In this document: positions 59,492-64,000 of the stretch, piece by piece | Layout of the letters: the number at the start of each line of letters is the position of its first letter | How positions within the stretch are numbered: the first letter of the stretch is position 1 | Origin: Triglochin maritima | Lineage: Eukaryota; Streptophyta; Magnoliopsida; Alismatales; Juncaginaceae | Assembly: GCA_963682175.1 (NCBI GenBank) | Contig: OY821790.1 | Coordinates: 384,501 to 448,500 of the forward strand | Reading direction: 5' to 3' | DNA: 64,000 bases | The notes under the pieces: model-generated | What the model saw: only the letters and a program-made list of their open reading frames with translations | What the model was told of the DNA's origin: nothing | Databases searched by the model: none | Translations under genes and position numbers: made by a program

Positions 59492-59629
59492 TACAGTCAG
59501 TCTTCAAATGAGCTTTCTGAAGCTCTGGACGTTAGGTCTTTGACCATGGCTATCAAGAAGTTAGAATTGAAAATCAAAAAACCCAAAGATGGATACAGCG
59601 ACGCCAGTCCAAGGACTCCTAGTTTGGAA
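59492..59629 (+). other. Candidate exon of the same unidentified gene
   Basis: Preceded by a splice-acceptor-like CTATGTTCCTACAG and followed by a donor-like GGTAATTG. The frame reads SSNELSEALDVRSLTMAIKK and later ASPRTPSLEG, which looks like real coding sequence, but I cannot name a family. Confidence 0.4.
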
Positions 59630-60725
59630 GGTAATTGACCACGACAACGGGAATCCCATTTTGAGATCGTGAGAAAGCGTGGAAGTTTATTGGCTTGGTG
59701 AAGATGATTACGAGTCTGAAGTCCAATTAACATGTAAATCCTATATGCAGAGGGAGCTCTCATCGAGACATTGTTTAATTACTAGTTTGATCGAAATTTT
59801 AATTTTTCGGGAGTCAGCATATCGAAGCAGTCCGATACATTAGAATTTTCAAAGGTTTTATGAAGTTAATTTGCTCTTACACATTTTGTTTATATGTTTT
59901 CTTATACATGACAAATAAGATATTTGTTTCTTCTGTTTACCCCCTTATGAAACTTACATAAAATGAAAACATTAATACACACGAAAAATTTCAGAGATTT
60001 GAAAGTTAATGTTGTGCTCTTGGGTACCTTTCGTGTGTTCCTTTTTTTTTCTTATTTTGGCAGTTGCATGTTGGTCGTAATTTTTGCAAGCCATGAGTGC
60101 ATTTATTTTCTGATAACTGGAAACTCGCTCGACTCATGCTCACACCAGAACTAGTTAGGCATTGGTCTGAATGATTGGTTCGCGTCGATAAGAACATGCA
60201 TATTAGTTTGTATATTTTCCTGAGCCAAACAGAGTCATATCAAGTTTGACGCCTAATCAAACCATACCATTTCCTATTGATTTTTCTTTCATGCATGAAC
60301 ATATTAAGTATCATTGTGATGGAAAAGAAAGTTGAAGTTGTAAGGATGTCTTTACAGAAACTAGTAGAGTTGATCGCTTGAAAGTTGCTTTCCACCAACT
60401 TGAAATTTCAAATTAGAAGTACATTCACAAGAGTTGGATGATTGTTGTACATTAACTACTCTATCTACTACGTGGACATGTTCATATGATATTTTATATG
60501 TTTAGAAGAACACTGATGTGGAGTGCATTGACCCTTTGACTCCTTTCCTTTTCTCATACCCCTTTTCTTATGATCACGTGTCTAACAAATGTATTCAGCT
60601 AAACAAATTTGAATAGGTTGGACGAATCAAATACTATCTTGACCACATTCAAACCAATAAATAACCCACCATATTCTTCCTTTCGCGCCAACCTCTTCTG
60701 TCCCTCTGTAGCTAATTCATTGGCA
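59630..60725. other. Spacer before the SKP1-like pseudogene, no gene seen
   Basis: AT-rich; only short unsupported frames. Confidence 0.45.
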
Positions 60726-61362
60726 ATGTCTTCTTATTATTATTCGACGACCGATAGCAACAAATTGGTTCTTGTTAACAGTGATGGTGTGGAGTTTGAG
60801 GTGAGTGGCTATGGTGTCGCAGACCATAAAAGACATGATCGGTATGGAGTACATGAGCCCCATACCTCTCTTGAAAGTCAACAGCACCACCCTCGCGAAA
60901 GTCGTCGACTATTGAAAAAGACATGCCGACTTGCCGTTGAATGGTAAGGCCAAGGTTGGTAGGTAGACACATGAAGTACATCACAGTTGGTAAGAACCAA
61001 CAGATTGGTAGGTAGACAAACAGGGGAATTAGATATATGTACAAAGGGTTATTCTTCCTAATCAAAGTTGGTTTGACAAATAGTTGCATTAGACAATGCT
61101 AGTGGCATTTCCATTTACCATAATGTTGCTACGTGCAGCCTTCCAATTATCTTGAGATAAAATACCATAATGTTGCTACGTGCAGGCTGCCAATTATCTT
61201 GAGATAAAATGATTGCTTGATCTAAGTTGCCAAAAGATTGCCGAAATGATCAATGGGAAATCTCCAGAAGTGGTTTGTGAGACATTCAACATAAAGAATG
61301 ATTTCACTCCAGAAGAAGAGGCAAGGGTTAGGGAGGAGAACCCGTGGGCTTTCCAGAGTTAG
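60726..61362 (+). pseudogene. SKP1-like gene, disabled
   Basis: SKP1 proteins link F-box proteins to cullin in SCF ubiquitin ligases. The N-terminal half starts MSSYYYSTTDSNKLVLVNSD then GVEFEVS at 60726. A small deletion near 60808 shifts the frame, after which the BTB/POZ-like fold continues in another frame (VSQTIKDM, SPIPLLKV, TTLAKVVDY) up to a stop where SKP1 normally has a Cys. The C-terminal exon, 61186-61362, reads AANYLEIK, stop, [24 protein letters not shown] and ends ENPWAFQS. The central acidic linker is missing. Frameshift and stops make a standard SKP1 product impossible. Confidence 0.85.
61117..61210 (+). repeat. 47-bp tandem duplication over the SKP1-like splice acceptor
   Basis: ACCATAATGTTGCTACGTGC, AG and then CAATTATCTTGAGATAAAAT occurs twice back to back, duplicating the acceptor and the first codons of the last exon. 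Confidence 0.9.
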
Positions 61363-61805
61363 AACATATTTTCTACAAACTGAAACATCAAATAGTCGTG
61401 TTTTCTATGTTGTTATTAGGTAGTTTCTAAGTTTGTTGGGAAAAACAACCAAAAAGATGGACCCAAGTTCCATATGACTATAGGATTAGAGGTTTGGAGA
61501 AAGCATGGTAGTTCTAGTGTAGTACAAATGTGGAATTCAAGGTTAGGCTCTCCCACCTAAGTCATGTTTTAGCATTTAAAATCTTCCCAAATGTCCCAAA
61601 CAAAATCAAATATGATTCCATCACATGAAAATCACTTACACTTGCAAGAATTTTTTTTATTTTTTTTTACAGGAATGGGAAACATACTACTTTTACAAAC
61701 CATATAAAACATGCTAGGCACTCCATTCCCTCGATTTTTTTGGACAACATATCAGCTTGAATAGACAACATGTGGTGAAAACAATCCAACTTGTTTGGTG
61801 TAAAA

Positions 61806-62115
61806 AACGAGCTTTATTTGGGAAAAACAAGGTAGCTTATTTGGTGAAAAGGACACAACTCATTTGGTGAAAATGAGGCACCTCGTTTGGTGAAAATAAG
61901 ACAGTTCGTTCGGTGAAAATGACCTAGCTCGTTCGGTGAAAACGACCTAGCTCGTTCGGAAAAACCAAGCTCGCTCGTTTGGTGAAAATGACTTAGTTCA
62001 TTTGGTAAAAACAAGGCAGCTCGTTTGGTCCAAACGACCCAGGTCGTTGCTGCATCTCGCCATCTCATTGGTGTGTCCCGCTAAGGACAACTGTGTCCTA
62101 GCTTGTTTGTGGGGG

Positions 62116-62154
<39 letters not shown>

Positions 62155-62225
62155 AACCCAGCTCGTTTGGTGGAAAAAACAACACAACTCGTTTGGTGGG
62201 AAAACGACCTAGCTCGTTTTTTGTT
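61806..62225. repeat. Degenerate 28-30-bp tandem repeat AGCTCGTTTGGTGAAAA
   Basis: About twelve units around CTCGTTTGGTGAAAATGACC, interrupted by a non-repeat stretch near 62040-62117 and a long G run. Confidence 0.85.
62118..62152 (+). repeat. Homopolymer of 35 G
   Basis: Preceded by GGGGGTT. Frames through it encode only polyglycine and are not genes. Confidence 0.9.
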
Positions 62226-62559
62226 CCCTTAGATCAACAGTCGTCCACACCCTTTATGAACCCAATAGGTTCTTGTTTTGGTAATATGTTAAATATGAAA
62301 GTTTTACGTCTCAGAACTTCTTTGTAACGAGTCTTGAATAACCTTATTTTGATATCGGAGAAGAGATTTTTGACAAATTATCGAAGATCTGTCGATTGTT
62401 CAGTTTCCAAATACGTTTTGTCTTGAGACACATTTTCATTCTCGTATCATCAATTGTCTTTCCAATGGATCTTAAATCATCAAATTCTAAATCTGGATGA
62501 GGATATTATGAGTAAAAACAAGTAATTCATCACATGTGGGACTGATGTGTCTCAGCTTT

Positions 62560-62700
62560 GTTTGGTCGAAAAAACGAATCATCTCATTTGGTGGAAAAAA
62601 CCGGCTCATTTAGGAAAAACAAGGCAGCTCGTTTGGTGAAAATGACTCAATCGTTGGTGTGTCCCGTCAGCTTGTTGGTGAGTCCCGCGCATGACCGCTG
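62560..62700. repeat. Second block of the CTCGTTTGGTGAAAA repeat
   Basis: Units at about 62576-62645, followed by TTGGTGTGTCCCGTCAGC as in the first block (62070-62090), so the block and its flank were duplicated together. Confidence 0.75.
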
Positions 62701-63192
62701 CAATATCCAAACATCAATTCCTAGATATATATTTTTCATGAAAATCTGCAATCAGGTGACAATATCACACCAATGTTTACAAACTATTTGTTTTTTTATC
62801 GGGTAGAAACTATTAGCAAAACAATCCCATTATATTGCTGACAAAAAACCTATTGTACTTTTTACAGCGGTATTCATTTTTTTGCAAGCATTAAAGGAAG
62901 TGTTGATGATGTTACTTGGTTATTATTTACCCTCACCAATGTACTGTCCCGATTTGTAAGCAGCTAAGTGATTTTATTGTGCTAAAAATTAAAAACAACA
63001 GCGCAAGATGATTGATCGATCAAACAGATTGCTTAAAACTTAAAATTCAATACTCACAAGGACAAAGATGAAGTTATTTGCAGAGTGATATTTTTGTGGC
63101 AGTATCACAAGGAATAGTTGTTATTGTTTGATGAGAGAAGATGACGAGTACCTCATTACGGTCTCATGAATTAGCAGATGATAAGACGGGGA
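62701..63192. other. Downstream region of the mevalonate kinase gene
   Basis: No separate gene seen; the right part is presumably 3' untranslated sequence of the kinase transcript. Confidence 0.5.
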
Positions 63193-64000
63193 TCAAGACG
63201 AATCGTCAAAGCAAATTTCAAGGCCATTCCCGCCGACTTTGACCATCAGACATTGAAAACCGCAAGCCTCAAGTTCACCAACGACCTTGTCTACAATTAC
63301 ACTTGACAATGCTGGTATGAATGTGAAGGAATCTCAATCCATACATACATACATATAGTGTTAATTATGAAGAAAAGTAACTCAGAAAAGGATACATGTT
63401 GGTAGGAGAGTCAAAACACAACCTCCACCACCAGCTCCTGTGAGTTTGGAAGATAATTTATAGTTCAAAGTTAGTCGAATGACGGTTTGTATGGAAGAAT
63501 GAGTGACTCCCATGGAGTGCAGTAAGCCCTGGTTCATTTCCATGAGCTCTTGGAGTTTGTCTTCCTTTTGTGTGATGGAAAGGTGAGATGACTGGATGAC
63601 CTCAGCCAATTCCTTGCTTATGGAATTGACGGCAGTGAAAATGGAAGCCATTGCGTCGGGGTGGCGATTTGCTCTCTCGGAAACAGCGGCTACAAGAGCC
63701 TTGGTGTTCCTGCCAACCATGGTGTTGGTAATGAGCATTCTGAGTGGAGGGGCGGTGGATGTGACGTGCTTCAAATCGTGTTTCTCACCGGATCTGAAGA
63801 TGATCATGTTTCCGAAAGTGGAGACAGTGTTGTCGATGCCGGAGGGTTTGCCGTGGATGATCTTTTCACCCTGGAAGGCCCAGCGGTTGACGAGGTCGAG
63901 GTCGAGGTCGAGGTCGAGGTGGTGGGAGGGTTTGAGCCATTGGTGGTGCTGATGATGTTTGGAAGAGCAAGAAGAAGAGGAAGAGGAGAGAAGTAGGGCA
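63193..64000 (-). CDS. MVK: Mevalonate kinase, 3' part of the gene (N-terminal part outside window)
   Basis: Mevalonate kinase phosphorylates mevalonate to 5-phosphomevalonate in the cytosolic isoprenoid pathway. On the minus strand the exon running from the window edge to 63396 encodes WAFQGEKIIHGKPSGIDNTV, TAPPLRMLITNTMVGRNTKA, HPDAMASIF and the GHMP-kinase motif KLTGAGGGGCVLTLLP. A GT-AG intron (63395-63312, donor GTATCC) separates the last exon, 63311-63193, which encodes VDKVVGELEACGFQCLMV and ends FDDSS. All joins are in frame and there are no stops. Unusual: LVNRWAF is preceded by four Leu-Asp pairs encoded by a hexamer repeat, and upstream by a Ser-rich and His-rich stretch where relatives have a short variable loop. 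Confidence 0.92.
63892..63921 (-). repeat. Coding GAGGTC hexamer microsatellite in mevalonate kinase
   Basis: About five GAGGTC units (plus strand) giving alternating Leu-Asp on the coding strand, without breaking the frame. Confidence 0.9.

Noticed and set aside
62002..62327. Polyglycine-containing frames
   Set aside because: Produced by the 35-base G run; no protein family or conserved context.

Overview
This window is nuclear DNA from a flowering plant, probably a eudicot. Its one clearly functional host gene is mevalonate kinase at the right edge. Next to it lies a broken SKP1-like gene. Plastid rbcL and rpoB fragments are embedded in nuclear sequence, and almost everything left of 57 kb is nested transposable elements. 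I cannot name the species.

Region by region. 1-13 kb: an Athila/Tat-like gypsy element (E1, gag-protease only) and a deletion derivative of the same family, both sitting inside a decayed Ty1/copia element on the minus strand. 15.1-22.5 kb: a Mutator-like element (MULE-1) with recognisable terminal inverted repeats. It carries a FAR1/FHY3-type transposase gene (plus strand) and a convergent gene (minus strand) joining a DUF1985/plant-mobile-like domain to a Ulp1 (C48) cysteine protease. A 22-bp minisatellite fills the second intron of each gene and the space between them. 24.3-31.2 kb: a decayed second MULE (DDE transposase, SWIM finger, plant mobile domain) split by a 3.23-kb insertion that looks like a solo LTR. 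31.2-46.2 kb: an LTR fragment, a TRIM (TSD TAATG), a 5.66-kb copia-like element that has lost nearly all coding sequence (TSD ATAAC), a solo LTR (TSD CTTCT) that itself contains a 2-kb insertion, and GC-richer LTR-like remnants. 46.2-53.4 kb: a second gag-protease-only gypsy element (E2, minus strand, TSD CAAAA). 53.9-55.8 kb: an element with about 240-bp inverted repeats carrying rbcL and rpoB fragments. 56.4-57.7 kb: a CACTA-like end and simple repeats. 57.9-64 kb: gene-bearing DNA with unassigned exons, the SKP1-like pseudogene, tandem repeats, a 35-base G run and mevalonate kinase.

Two themes stand out. First, every element here that still has both LTRs (E1, E2, the copia-like element, the TRIM) lacks reverse transcriptase and integrase, so all depend on enzymes supplied from elsewhere. 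Second, MULE-1 keeps open reading frames once introns are removed, and it carries the same 22-bp repeat, in the sense orientation, inside an intron of both of its genes. I regard this as the most unusual structure in the window.
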